From the NCBI GenBank assembly GCA_946628415.1, contig CAMOWK010000004.1, positions 78,742 to 142,741 of the forward strand: a stretch of 64,000 nt of DNA. The letters are read 5' to 3'. The stretch is from an uncultured Lachnospiraceae bacterium. GTDB lineage: Bacteria > Bacillota > Clostridia > Lachnospirales > Lachnospiraceae. The notes beneath the pieces were generated by a model, which saw only the letters and a program-made list of their open reading frames with translations, did no database searches and had not been told where the DNA came from. A program made the position numbers and the translations under genes. Of this stretch, positions 34,987-44,617 are shown one piece after another; position 1 is the stretch's first letter, and the number at the start of each line of letters is the position of its first letter.

Positions 34987-37733
34987 GAAGAAAAGTCGCG
35001 ATAATTCTTACTATAGGACTTGTCCTTTCTGCCAGTGTACCGGCAGTTGGCACGAATATAGAAGCAGAGGCATCAGGAAATAACGATGCCTCTGCTTCTG
35101 ATGGTTTAGTCTTTATAGATGAGAATACAGTTTATGATACTAAGGAGTCACATAAGGACGATATACTTTCAGATGATATGCAGGAAATGAAAGAAGAGGC
35201 AGAGGAAAATGCTGATTCTGATGAGGCTTTAAACGGAAACAGCCCGGAGCAAAATTTGGGGCAGGGAAACGATACGGAATCAGAGGATGGTAGTTCTTCA
35301 ACGGGAGAAGGGAGTGCTACTCCCGGGGATGCAACACCCGGGGACGCGGAAGATGGAATTTCGATCAATATGCCCGATAATATGGAAGTGTATGAGAATT
35401 CGTATACCACGTATAATTCTGTTGATTCAGGCTATGTTTCTTCTGTAAAGAATCAGGGTATTTATAATACCTGCTGGGCATTTGCTGCAACGGGAATGGC
35501 TGAAGCATCCATGAAAAAACAGGGACTTGCCTCAAACCCCGACTACTCTGAATATCAGCTTGCATACTTCACTTATAACAGTGCAAAGGCATCAGACCCT
35601 CTCGGTCTTCTTGACGGAGACAGTAATTCAGCCGGCAAGCTGGGACTTAATTATCTTGAAAATGGAGGTAGCCCGCTTGCAACCGGATTTGCTATGTCTT
35701 CATGGCTGGGGCTTACTGATGATGCAAATGCACCTTACAGTTCTGCAAAATATGATTCGGTTCTTGCTACGTCACTTGCCTACAGCAGGGATACGGCTCA
35801 TCTTGCTGAGACAAGAATGGCAAATATGGAAGACAGAGACTATGTAAAGGATCTTATCTATAATTATGGTGCGGCCGTTGTAGGAATCAATTTTAAAAAC
35901 AATATGTGCCAGTCCTACATACAGGATAATGATGATAAAGGCCTCAGCTACTACTGCCCAAAGCAGAATACTCCCGGACATGCGGTTCTTCTTGTTGGCT
36001 GGGATGACAGCTACAGCAAGGACAACTTTGGAGACACTCCTCCGGGAGACGGAGCGTGGCTTGTAAAGAACAGTTGGGGAACGGGAAAGAGTAATTATGA
36101 TTACTTCTGGATTTCTTATTACGACCCGTCTTTGCTTTTAAGAGGGTATGATGATAAAGGTAATGAAGTACCCAATACGGCAACATCTTACATATTTGAA
36201 AAAACAAATGCCTTTGATTATAACTATCAGTATGATGGCGGATATGGTAATATGACTTTTGATATTCTAAATGGCAGTGCTATTGCAAATGTCTATACGG
36301 TCAAAGGTTCGGATAAAGAGATACTTTCTGCTGTTTCGGTTGCAATAGCCGATGATTATGTTAACTATTCGGTTCAGATATATAAGAATCCGTCAAGCGG
36401 AAATCCTGCATCGGGAACAGCCATGCTTTCATCGCCTGTAACGGGGACAACGGATATGCCCGGTATTCAGAGGATTAAGCTTGGCAAGAATATAAACCTC
36501 AGTAAAGGTGATGTATTCTCTGTTGTTATTACAGTTACAGACACAAATTCGTCAGATGGAAAAGTCAGCATATATCTGGATGGTGACTATTATGATAATA
36601 ACTACAATTTTGACAGCAAGTCATATCCGGGACAGTCATATTTCAGTAACGGCTCATCGGTATTCAGAGATTTTTATACCGCACAGTTTAATTCAGGAAC
36701 TATGGTTGGTTCTGATTTAGACCTTTGTGCAAGAATAAAAGCATTTACCAAGAAGGATACTTCAAGCAGTAATACAAATAATAATACAAATAATACTCAG
36801 CAGGAAACGACCAAGATAATAAAATCATCATATGCAACTGTTTACAACGGAGTTAATTACAGCGCAGTTTATGATTATAACTACTATGTTCAGAAGTATG
36901 CCGACATATGGAGAGCATTTGGGACAAATGATGCTGCTGTACTTAAGCATTTCGTAAACTATGGAATGAAAGAAAGACGGCAGGCGAAGAGTACATTTGA
37001 TGTAAATTCATATAAGAATGCATATGTGGATCTCAGAAATGCATTTGGCAATGATTATCCGAAGTATTATTTACATTATGTAAACTATGGTAAAAAAGAG
37101 GGACGCAGGACTACAGGTGTCACAAAGAGAGTTGGAAATGTAACGAAGCTCGGCGGAGTTGACTACTCATCAATCTTTAATGCTGATTACTATTTCAGCA
37201 AAAATGGAGATATAGTTAAGGCATTTGGAGCAAATGACGATGTCAGCGCACTTCAGCATTTTGTAAACTACGGAATGAAGGAAGGAAGAGCAAGTATAGC
37301 TACATTTGACCTTACATCATATGCATACAGATATCCGGATCTTCGAAAGGCATTTAAAAACGACAAAAAGAGTTATTACCTGCATTACAAGAATTACGGA
37401 AAACGTGAAGGCAGGAAAGCAACCGGAACTACTACTATGCAGGGTTGCGTAACCACTTATAACGGCACGAATTATGCGGCTGTTTATGACGGTGGCTATT
37501 ATATTAATAAATACTCTGATATCAAGAGGGCATTTGGCTTTGACGATGAAAAGGTGCTTCAGCATTTTGTTAACTATGGAATGCGTGAAGGAAGACAGGC
37601 TTCGTCCAAGTTTAACCTCACAGTTTATAAGAACAGATATTCTGATCTTAGAAGAGCATTTGGTAATGATAACGTTAGGTATTATATTCATTATATCAAG
37701 TATGGTGTAAGAGAAGGAAGAAAGGCATATTAG
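34983..37733 (+). CDS. secreted C1 (papain) family cysteine protease with three paired surface repeats
   Basis: The protein has 916 residues. A signal peptide (about 1-25) is followed by an acidic linker with T-P-G-D-A repeats near 113-122. The peptidase domain (about 145-385) has the oxyanion Gln158 and catalytic Cys164 in N-Q-G-I-Y-N-T-C-W-A-F, His333 in P-G-H-A-V, and Asn363 in V-K-N-S-W-G, so all catalytic residues are present. A beta-rich domain of about 200 residues follows, then a Thr/Asn linker and three paired repeats (about 620-916) of the same kind as in the GH9 gene. Its ATG overlaps the GH9 stop (ATGA), which couples the two. It may process surface proteins or degrade protein around the cell wall. 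Confidence 0.9.
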   Translation: MRRKVAIILTIGLVLSASVPAVGTNIEAEASGNNDASASDGLVFIDENTVYDTKESHKDDILSDDMQEMKEEAEENADSDEALNGNSPEQNLGQGNDTESEDGSSSTGEGSATPGDATPGDAEDGISINMPDNMEVYENSYTTYNSVDSGYVSSVKNQGIYNTCWAFAATGMAEASMKKQGLASNPDYSEYQLAYFTYNSAKASDPLGLLDGDSNSAGKLGLNYLENGGSPLATGFAMSSWLGLTDDANAPYSSAKYDSVLATSLAYSRDTAHLAETRMANMEDRDYVKDLIYNYGAAVVGINFKNNMCQSYIQDNDDKGLSYYCPKQNTPGHAVLLVGWDDSYSKDNFGDTPPGDGAWLVKNSWGTGKSNYDYFWISYYDPSLLLRGYDDKGNEVPNTATSYIFEKTNAFDYNYQYDGGYGNMTFDILNGSAIANVYTVKGSDKEILSAVSVAIADDYVNYSVQIYKNPSSGNPASGTAMLSSPVTGTTDMPGIQRIKLGKNINLSKGDVFSVVITVTDTNSSDGKVSIYLDGDYYDNNYNFDSKSYPGQSYFSNGSSVFRDFYTAQFNSGTMVGSDLDLCARIKAFTKKDTSSSNTNNNTNNTQQETTKIIKSSYATVYNGVNYSAVYDYNYYVQKYADIWRAFGTNDAAVLKHFVNYGMKERRQAKSTFDVNSYKNAYVDLRNAFGNDYPKYYLHYVNYGKKEGRRTTGVTKRVGNVTKLGGVDYSSIFNADYYFSKNGDIVKAFGANDDVSALQHFVNYGMKEGRASIATFDLTSYAYRYPDLRKAFKNDKKSYYLHYKNYGKREGRKATGTTTMQGCVTTYNGTNYAAVYDGGYYINKYSDIKRAFGFDDEKVLQHFVNYGMREGRQASSKFNLTVYKNRYSDLRRAFGNDNVRYYIHYIKYGVREGRKAY

Positions 37734-37735
37734 TT

Positions 37736-40700
37736 ATGAAGAAGTTTAGAAAGATACTTGCAAGTACACTCGCGGTCGCGATGCTGATCGGCATTGCCCC
37801 CGGAACAGCTATAACGGGGCATGCTGAGGAGAGTCAAGATACGACGCAGGAGACGAGCGAAGCAGAAAGCTTCATGCCGGCTAGTGACATTGATTCACTG
37901 GTAGAGCTTAGTTCTGACTATGTAGTTGTTGGAAGTAACTTGCTTAAATCCGGGGATGAGCAGTTTGTCTATGTCATGCTTGATAAGGATGTAGATGAAT
38001 TCCTTTTGGCGGCTGATGAAGATGAAGCAGGTGTTGAAGAAGACCTCTATGAAAATGCATCGGAGGGAGACGCAACAGAAAACGATGCAAAGCAGGATAT
38101 AACTGAAATTGTCTATCCTGAAGTTACATTTGAAGTCGTAAATTCCGATACAGGTGAGCAGCTTCTTGTTCCGGGTTATTTTGAAACCGGTTCAGAACTT
38201 GTAGCTAAGTTTGATGTAGAAGAAGCAGGAAGCTATACCGTAACGGCAGTAACATTTGATAGTGACATTTTACCGGGTATAAGTTTCTGTGATTCGGAAA
38301 GCCTTACATTTGGCGTAGATAAGGATACCGTGGTTGAGGCGGATGCATGGTTCTTTGATGAGGAAAATGCAAAGCTCTATGACGAAAACACAGTTGCTGA
38401 TACAGAGAACATAGATATTTATAGCGTAAATAATTCAGAAACGGATAGTTCGGATATCAGTATTTCAGGTGATATGATTCTTTCAACACCGAGTGGAATG
38501 GAAAATCTTGGAAAGAATGCAAGCGGTAAATACGTTATAGCACTTAATGCAGAGTGTGATGACTATGATAAGGGCGATTTTATTGATTACAATGGAAGTA
38601 GAATTTATGAAAATACAATAAATGGAAAAATTCAGCAGTATATTTATGAGTATCTTTTGGAATATGACTGTTCTGTTGTGAAATGTCCGAGGTATTCAGC
38701 ACATGATTATTCTGATGAAGGTACGGCAATTCAGAAGAGGGTTGATTATGCAGAAAGTCAAAATGCTGATGTAATAGTTTCTATAGGAATGGGAGATCCT
38801 AAGAATTTTACTAATCCTATAGGCGCGTATATTATAGTTCAGAATAAGAATTATAAAGCTGAGTTAAATACTATTGGAACTCGGTTAGGAAATAAGATTT
38901 TAGAGAGAATTAAAGCCCTTAAACTTTTACAGGATGAAAAAGAGAGTGGAGTCTTTATTGCTAATGATGGTGGTAAAACTTACCCGGATGGAAGTATGAG
39001 GGAATACTATTACATTTTAAGTAGGTCAAAACTCAAAGGAATACCTACTATTATGATTCATCACGCATACCTTTCAACAAAAAGTGAATATGAAAAATTC
39101 CTTTCATCCGATGCTAAACTTAAAAATCTTGCCAAGGCTGATGCGGAAGGAATCATTGCAGAGTACGGTCTTAAGAAGAAGCAGACTACTCCGACTAATA
39201 CCAATACAAATACTAATACGGACAAAACTCCTTCAACAAATCAGGGCAGTAACAGTACGGCAGTTGATTCTACACCTGATGCAAATGCGATAAATACATA
39301 TAATGGAACCGATTACAGTGATCTTTACGATTACAGATTCTATATAGCTAAGTATGCTGATTTAAAGAGGGCTTTCGGAAGCGGAAGCAAGGAAGACAGG
39401 GAGAAGGCTATCAGACATTTCGTAGTCTACGGAATGAAGGAAGGAAGACAGGCAAGCTCCAAATTCTCACTTGATTCATATAAGAACGCATACGTTGACC
39501 TCCGAAATGCATTTTCGGAGGACTGGCCAAAGTATTATATGCACTATATAAAATACGGTAAGAGAGAAGGAAGAGTTGCGGTAGGCGTTACAACCCGCCG
39601 TGGTAATGTTACAAAGTATAACGGTGTTGATTATTCAGCGGTATTTAATGCAGATTATTATTTTCAGAAGAATGCTGATATAGTGAGAGCTTTTGGCACA
39701 AATAATGACATTGCCGCGCTTAAACATTTCATAAATTATGGTATGAAGGAAGGCAGAAATTCAATCGCATCCTTCAGCCTTACATCTTATGCTTATGCTT
39801 ATGTCGATTTAAGACGTGCATTTGGAAATGATTACGCAAAGTATTATCTCCACTATATGAATTATGGTAAGAAAGAAAAAAGGGTAACAACAGGCGTTAC
39901 AGCCATGAGAGGTTATATGACGGTTCTGAATGGAGTTAATTACAGCCCGCTATATGACTGCAACTACTATATAACCAAGTATCCTGATATAAAGAAAGCC
40001 TTTGGCTTCTGTGATGATAAGATTCTTCAGCACTTTGTTAATTATGGTATGAAGGAGTGCAGAAGGCCGTCAGCAAACTTTAATGTATATTCTTATGCCA
40101 ACAGATATCGTGACTTACAGAAAGCATTTGGCGGAAATATGCCTAATTACTATATCCATTATATAAAATATGGATATAAAGAGGGACGTAATGCGACAGG
40201 AAATGACACGAAATATATGCCTAATTATATTCCTAACTCAGAGGATGCAATGTGGAGATATCTTTCAGAAGAGGGCTTCACGGATTATGCTATAGCAGGA
40301 GCGCTTGGATGTCTTCAGGCTGAATCGGGACTTAAGGCAGATATTATAGAAGCTGAGTTTGTAAGCGGATTCCCTGAAAGATCGGTTATCATTGCTGACC
40401 TTAATGCTTATTGCAGGGATTATCTCTTCCCATATTATGCAGATGTAAGAAAACTACCCATAAGTAAAGCAGGATATACTTACTATGGCGATGGTCTCTA
40501 CTATCCGGGAATCGGACTTTGCCAGTGGACGGGTACAAGAGCTTACAGGCTTCTTCACTTCAACCCGAATACCAAAAAGGTTGAAGCAAGCTATTATAAT
40601 AATGACTGGAATAATGCGGCTGTTCAGCTTGATTACCTTCTTAATGTTGAGATTTCCAAGACATTTTGGAATTCTTACAAGACGATATCACCTCAGGATG

Positions 40701-40852
40701 GAGAATCGGATACTGAATGTGTAAACAGAGCAGTAGATACATTCTTCAGTACGGTTGAATATCCGAATAATCATCAGGCAAGATTCCTTAATCCAAGGCA
40801 GACTTATGCCAATAATATATTTAAAAGAGGTCATGGCGTTTATACCAGGTAA
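37736..40852 (+). CDS. secreted degenerate amidase - paired repeats - phage-tail-type lysozyme
   Basis: The protein has 1038 residues with a signal peptide (1-31) and an acidic beta-rich region to about 255. Residues 260-475 have the layout of Amidase_3 (N-acetylmuramoyl-L-alanine amidase), but the zinc ligands are lost: the first His motif is replaced by N-A-E-C-D-D (271-276), the S-I-H by S-I-G-M (about 350), and the late catalytic Glu lies in I-H-H-A-Y-L-S instead. It is therefore probably a binding domain, not an amidase. Three paired repeats follow (520-820). The C-terminus (825-1038) is a phage-tail-lysozyme (Phage_lysozyme2-like) domain with G-A-L-G-C-L-Q-A-E-S-G and G-I-G-L-C-Q-W-T-G. 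The start lies 2 bases after the protease stop. Confidence 0.85.
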   Translation: MKKFRKILASTLAVAMLIGIAPGTAITGHAEESQDTTQETSEAESFMPASDIDSLVELSSDYVVVGSNLLKSGDEQFVYVMLDKDVDEFLLAADEDEAGVEEDLYENASEGDATENDAKQDITEIVYPEVTFEVVNSDTGEQLLVPGYFETGSELVAKFDVEEAGSYTVTAVTFDSDILPGISFCDSESLTFGVDKDTVVEADAWFFDEENAKLYDENTVADTENIDIYSVNNSETDSSDISISGDMILSTPSGMENLGKNASGKYVIALNAECDDYDKGDFIDYNGSRIYENTINGKIQQYIYEYLLEYDCSVVKCPRYSAHDYSDEGTAIQKRVDYAESQNADVIVSIGMGDPKNFTNPIGAYIIVQNKNYKAELNTIGTRLGNKILERIKALKLLQDEKESGVFIANDGGKTYPDGSMREYYYILSRSKLKGIPTIMIHHAYLSTKSEYEKFLSSDAKLKNLAKADAEGIIAEYGLKKKQTTPTNTNTNTNTDKTPSTNQGSNSTAVDSTPDANAINTYNGTDYSDLYDYRFYIAKYADLKRAFGSGSKEDREKAIRHFVVYGMKEGRQASSKFSLDSYKNAYVDLRNAFSEDWPKYYMHYIKYGKREGRVAVGVTTRRGNVTKYNGVDYSAVFNADYYFQKNADIVRAFGTNNDIAALKHFINYGMKEGRNSIASFSLTSYAYAYVDLRRAFGNDYAKYYLHYMNYGKKEKRVTTGVTAMRGYMTVLNGVNYSPLYDCNYYITKYPDIKKAFGFCDDKILQHFVNYGMKECRRPSANFNVYSYANRYRDLQKAFGGNMPNYYIHYIKYGYKEGRNATGNDTKYMPNYIPNSEDAMWRYLSEEGFTDYAIAGALGCLQAESGLKADIIEAEFVSGFPERSVIIADLNAYCRDYLFPYYADVRKLPISKAGYTYYGDGLYYPGIGLCQWTGTRAYRLLHFNPNTKKVEASYYNNDWNNAAVQLDYLLNVEISKTFWNSYKTISPQDGESDTECVNRAVDTFFSTVEYPNNHQARFLNPRQTYANNIFKRGHGVYTR

Positions 40853-40915
40853 TATGGAATCCTGAATTTTGGTATAGGTTTAGACTGAATTGTTACATAA
40901 AGGATGAAGATTGAA

Positions 40916-43096
40916 ATGAAGAATAAAAAACTTAGTATAGTTCTGGGTATAAGCCTCGCGATTGCGTCAGGTATTATTTCGGCAAAACCGATTACTGCTA
41001 ATGCCAATGAGGCGGTTGCGGAAGAAACTGCAACGGCAGGAGATGCCGAATCATTACCAGGCGGCGCAGATGCTACAAATATAGTCGATACAGATGTTAA
41101 AGAGAAAGATGGCTTAAAAACTGACGCTTCAAAAACTGTAAATGAAACACCGGCAGATACTTCTGTAAAAAATGCAGCAGGCGATGCGGAAAAAATTGTT
41201 ATAGAAAATGGCACAAGCGGACTTTCTGCTGTTGCCGAAGCAAAGAAGGCACCGGCACTTTCGGTTTATAACGGCGTTGATTATTCGTCAGTATATGATT
41301 ATTACTACTATGTAAATAAATATCCTGACATAAAGAAAGCATTTAACGGTGATCAGAGCAAAACTCTTCAGCATTTCATTACCTACGGAATGAAAGAGGG
41401 CAGAAAAGGAAATGAAACCTTCGATGTTTATTCCTACAAAAATGCCTATAGAGATCTTAGAAAAGCATTTGGCAACGACCTTGCAAGGTACTATACTCAC
41501 TATCTTGGTTATGGTAAAAAAGAAGGAAGAAAGACCTTGGGTGTAACAAAGGTTGTAGGTGCACCGACTGTCTATAATGGCGTTAATTATGCTGCAGTTT
41601 ATGATTACAATTATTATGTAAACAAGTATGGAGATGTTAAGAAGGCATTTAACGGAGATGAGGACAAGACACTTCAGCATTTTGTAAAGTACGGAATGAA
41701 TGAGAAGAGAACGGGAAGCGCTTCATTTAACGTAAGTTCTTATATGCTTCAGTATGCAGATCTAAGAAATGCATTTCTTCTTGATACGGCTAAGTACTAT
41801 AACCATTACATAAGCTATGGTAAAAAGGAAGGCAGAAAAGCTGTCGGAACTACTAAAAGGGTAGGAAGTGTTACAAAGTACGGCGGCGTTGACTACAGCG
41901 CGGTATTTAATGCAGATTACTATTTTGCGAATAATGGTGATCTGGTTAAAGCATTCGGTACAAATGATGATATATCGGCGATAAAGCACTTCGTGAATTA
42001 TGGTATGAAGGAAGGAAGAAGGGCATCCGCTTCATTTGATGTAAGGTCATACAGATATCAGTATGTTGACCTTAGAAAAGCCTTCAGAACAGATCTTAAG
42101 AAGTATTACCAGCACTATATTACTTACGGAAAGAAAGAAAAACGTAAAGCAACCGGTACAACTAAAATGGTTGATCCCGCATCAACTTATTCGGGAATCG
42201 ATCTCAGCCCTGTCTATGATTATGAGTACTATTATAATCGTTATGCTGATCTTCGTAAGGCATTTGGCGATGATGATTTTAAGCTTGTAGAGCATTTTGC
42301 CAAGTATGGTCTTAAAGAAGGACGTCAGGGTAAAGCAAGTTATGATAAGGCTACTTATGATCAGATGAAGTCAGTATTTAACTATGGCGGTGCTGTAGGA
42401 TACGGCGATCATTCAAATGTAACCATAAACGGACGTAAGTATCATATTGATGCGAACGGAAATGTAACGAGTCTCTTTGGTATAGATGTTTCCAAGTATC
42501 AGGGAAATATTGACTGGAATGCTGTTAAAGCTGATGGCGTTGATTTTGTTATAATTCGTGCAGGTTACAGAGGATACGGTACATTAAGACTCGCAGAGGA
42601 TGAAAAGTTTGGTCAGAATATCATAGGTGCCAATAAGGCTGGACTTAAGGTCGGTGTATATTTCTTTACACAGGCTGTAAACGAGACTGAGGCTATGGAA
42701 GAGGCTGAATTTACTGCGGCACTTATAAAGAAGTATAATGGCAAAGTGGATATGCCTATCTTTATAGATTCAGAGAGTCAGCGTGATGAGAATGGTAATC
42801 CGACAAGACATAACAATATCACAGCTCAGGAGAGAACTGATGTTATAAAGGCGTTTTGTAACAGAACAAAACAGCTGGGTTATCAGCCGGGATACTACGG
42901 CGGTTATTACTGGCCTTTCTATTCAGAACAGCTTACCCAGTTCCCAAGATGGTTTGCCTACTATCCTTTGGATATAAATCTTGAGACAAATCTTCTTGAG
43001 AAACATGGACTTCCGTACAGCATTTGGCAGTATTCAAGTTCAGGTACAATTAAGGGAATAAATGGCAGGGTTGATTATAATATCTGGTTCAGATAG
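40916..43096 (+). CDS. secreted GH25 lysozyme with paired surface repeats
   Basis: The protein has 726 residues. A signal peptide covers about 1-30, followed by an acidic linker. Residues 118-488 hold three paired repeats and one further half, then a short N-G-R-K-Y-H-I-D-A-N-G-N-V segment like a glucan/choline-binding repeat. The GH25 domain (521-726) begins F-G-I-D-V-S-K-Y-Q-G-N-I-D-W and has the catalytic D-S-E in F-I-D-S-E-S, so it should cut the glycan strand of peptidoglycan. The repeats are N-terminal to the catalytic domain here, unlike in the GH9 and C1 genes. I chose ATG 40916 over 40904 because AAAGGA then lies at a usable distance. Confidence 0.9.
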   Translation: MKNKKLSIVLGISLAIASGIISAKPITANANEAVAEETATAGDAESLPGGADATNIVDTDVKEKDGLKTDASKTVNETPADTSVKNAAGDAEKIVIENGTSGLSAVAEAKKAPALSVYNGVDYSSVYDYYYYVNKYPDIKKAFNGDQSKTLQHFITYGMKEGRKGNETFDVYSYKNAYRDLRKAFGNDLARYYTHYLGYGKKEGRKTLGVTKVVGAPTVYNGVNYAAVYDYNYYVNKYGDVKKAFNGDEDKTLQHFVKYGMNEKRTGSASFNVSSYMLQYADLRNAFLLDTAKYYNHYISYGKKEGRKAVGTTKRVGSVTKYGGVDYSAVFNADYYFANNGDLVKAFGTNDDISAIKHFVNYGMKEGRRASASFDVRSYRYQYVDLRKAFRTDLKKYYQHYITYGKKEKRKATGTTKMVDPASTYSGIDLSPVYDYEYYYNRYADLRKAFGDDDFKLVEHFAKYGLKEGRQGKASYDKATYDQMKSVFNYGGAVGYGDHSNVTINGRKYHIDANGNVTSLFGIDVSKYQGNIDWNAVKADGVDFVIIRAGYRGYGTLRLAEDEKFGQNIIGANKAGLKVGVYFFTQAVNETEAMEEAEFTAALIKKYNGKVDMPIFIDSESQRDENGNPTRHNNITAQERTDVIKAFCNRTKQLGYQPGYYGGYYWPFYSEQLTQFPRWFAYYPLDINLETNLLEKHGLPYSIWQYSSSGTIKGINGRVDYNIWFR

Positions 43097-43202
43097 AGCT
43101 TACCTTGTTGTTGAAATAATCCGCAGATGATGATATAGTATATTATGTGCATTTTTGCATGGATATGGGTTATTATATCTAAATCTTGTGGAGGCACTTT
43201 CC

Positions 43203-44084
43203 ATGGAAAGTAAAAAGAAAATATATACATATATAGGAGCAGCAATAGTTATAGGACTATTGCTGCTTATTGTGTTTAAGGTGGCAGGAAGCGCCTCTGC
43301 AAAGAAGAAAGCCGCAAATGTATCCGAGGGCAGAAAGTATCTTAAGGAACTTGAAAAGAAGGATACCGATGAGATTGATAAGATTAAGGAAGAAAGGCGA
43401 AAAGCCAAGATAAAAGCTGAGGTTGAAGCTAAAAAAGAAGAACTTAAGAAGCAGATGGAGAATGTAGAAAAGAATACAGCTCCTGCTGTTGACGGAAAGG
43501 ACGTCTGGAGCAACTTTGAAAACTATGCACTTCTGGGAGACTCAAGAGGAGTAGGTTTTTCATACTACAAATGTCTTGCAGAGGACAGGGTTTTTGCCGG
43601 AACAGGATGGACATTAAAGAATATTAATGATCAGATACCAAGTCTTAAGGCACTCAGTCCGAGCAGTATATTCTTATGCTTTGGTATCAATGACACTCTT
43701 AATCTTCAGTCTGCCGATGCATATACAGAGAAGATGCGAGGGGTGATAGAGACTCTTCAGGCGGAACTTCCAAATGCAACTATATATGTTAATTCAATTC
43801 TTCCGGCTACAAATACGGCCATAGCTAAAAAACCTAAATTAAAAGATATACCGGCATTTAACGAGGCGACAAAAGCACTCTGTAAGGAAATGGGCGTTCC
43901 TTACGTTGATAATGATGAGATAGCAGCCCAGCATCCGGATCTGTATGAAGGCGACGGGATACATTTTAAAAAGACTTTCTACGATTACTGGGGAGCAAAC
44001 ATGATAAATGTTTACTATGATGTTCAGGCGGATCTGTATGATTTTGGTACAGCGACCGATGCAGAAAAAACGGAAGGTGAATAG
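43203..44084 (+). CDS. membrane-anchored SGNH/GDSL hydrolase
   Basis: The protein has 293 residues: one N-terminal membrane helix (about 7-27), a charged coiled-coil stalk (35-85), and an SGNH domain outside the cell. Motifs are L-G-D113-S114-R with the nucleophile Ser, G-I-N-D, and D251-G-I-H254. Such enzymes act as O-acetyl esterases or acyl carriers. The position directly before DUF4358, MBOAT and DHHW genes suggests that it works on the same O-acylated surface polymer, adding or removing acyl groups. GGAGG precedes the chosen start. Confidence 0.88.
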   Translation: MESKKKIYTYIGAAIVIGLLLLIVFKVAGSASAKKKAANVSEGRKYLKELEKKDTDEIDKIKEERRKAKIKAEVEAKKEELKKQMENVEKNTAPAVDGKDVWSNFENYALLGDSRGVGFSYYKCLAEDRVFAGTGWTLKNINDQIPSLKALSPSSIFLCFGINDTLNLQSADAYTEKMRGVIETLQAELPNATIYVNSILPATNTAIAKKPKLKDIPAFNEATKALCKEMGVPYVDNDEIAAQHPDLYEGDGIHFKKTFYDYWGANMINVYYDVQADLYDFGTATDAEKTEGE

Positions 44085-44606
44085 GTGAGTTCTGGTATGA
44101 ACGCTAAAAATGAAAAGTTTGACATCAGTATAGCACCGGTATTTACCGGGATAAAAGTGCTGGCACTTATCCTTATGATAGTATTCGTTGTGAGCGAATT
44201 TAGCTTTGAGAAGGAAAGTAAAGCCGCTTTCAGTGATGTGTCAGCAAAGGTGTCAGCTAAATTTAATATGGACAATGTGCTTACCGGCGATAACCAGATG
44301 ATAAAAAGATTATATGGTATCGATCCTAATGAATATGCAGGCGTAACACTCTACTATCCTTCAACAAATATGGGTTCCGAGGAACTTCTTCTTGTAAAGC
44401 TTTCCGATGAATCCCAGAAGGAAACAGTCAGGGATGCTATGCAAAAAAGAGTTGATTCACAGAAGAAGGTTTTTGAAGGATATGCACCGGACCAGGTGGC
44501 TATGCTTGAAAAAGCTAAAATTGATGTGGAAGGTAATTACCTTCTTATGGTTTCATCAGAGAATCCTGATGAGGTAGTAAATGAGTTTCTTAAGGCACTG
44601 AAGTAG
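44085..44606 (+). CDS. DUF4358 membrane-anchored protein
   Basis: This 173-residue protein has one membrane helix near residues 25-42 and an extracellular domain with the family pattern E-E-L-L-L-V-K, V-x-x-A-M-x-x-R-V-x-x-Q, and G-Y-A-P-D-Q. It starts with GTG immediately after the SGNH stop, with AAGGTG upstream. DUF4358 genes regularly accompany MBOAT and DHHW genes in Clostridia; the role is unknown, perhaps assembly of the acyl-transfer complex. Confidence 0.82.
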   Translation: MSSGMNAKNEKFDISIAPVFTGIKVLALILMIVFVVSEFSFEKESKAAFSDVSAKVSAKFNMDNVLTGDNQMIKRLYGIDPNEYAGVTLYYPSTNMGSEELLLVKLSDESQKETVRDAMQKRVDSQKKVFEGYAPDQVAMLEKAKIDVEGNYLLMVSSENPDEVVNEFLKALK

Positions 44607-44617
44607 GGGAGACGAAA

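Noticed and set aside
33523..37691. Several - strand open frames of 70-125 codons in the repeat region
   Set aside because: They recur in the same place in each repeat module, lack ribosome binding sites, and are the mirror of the repeated + strand codons.
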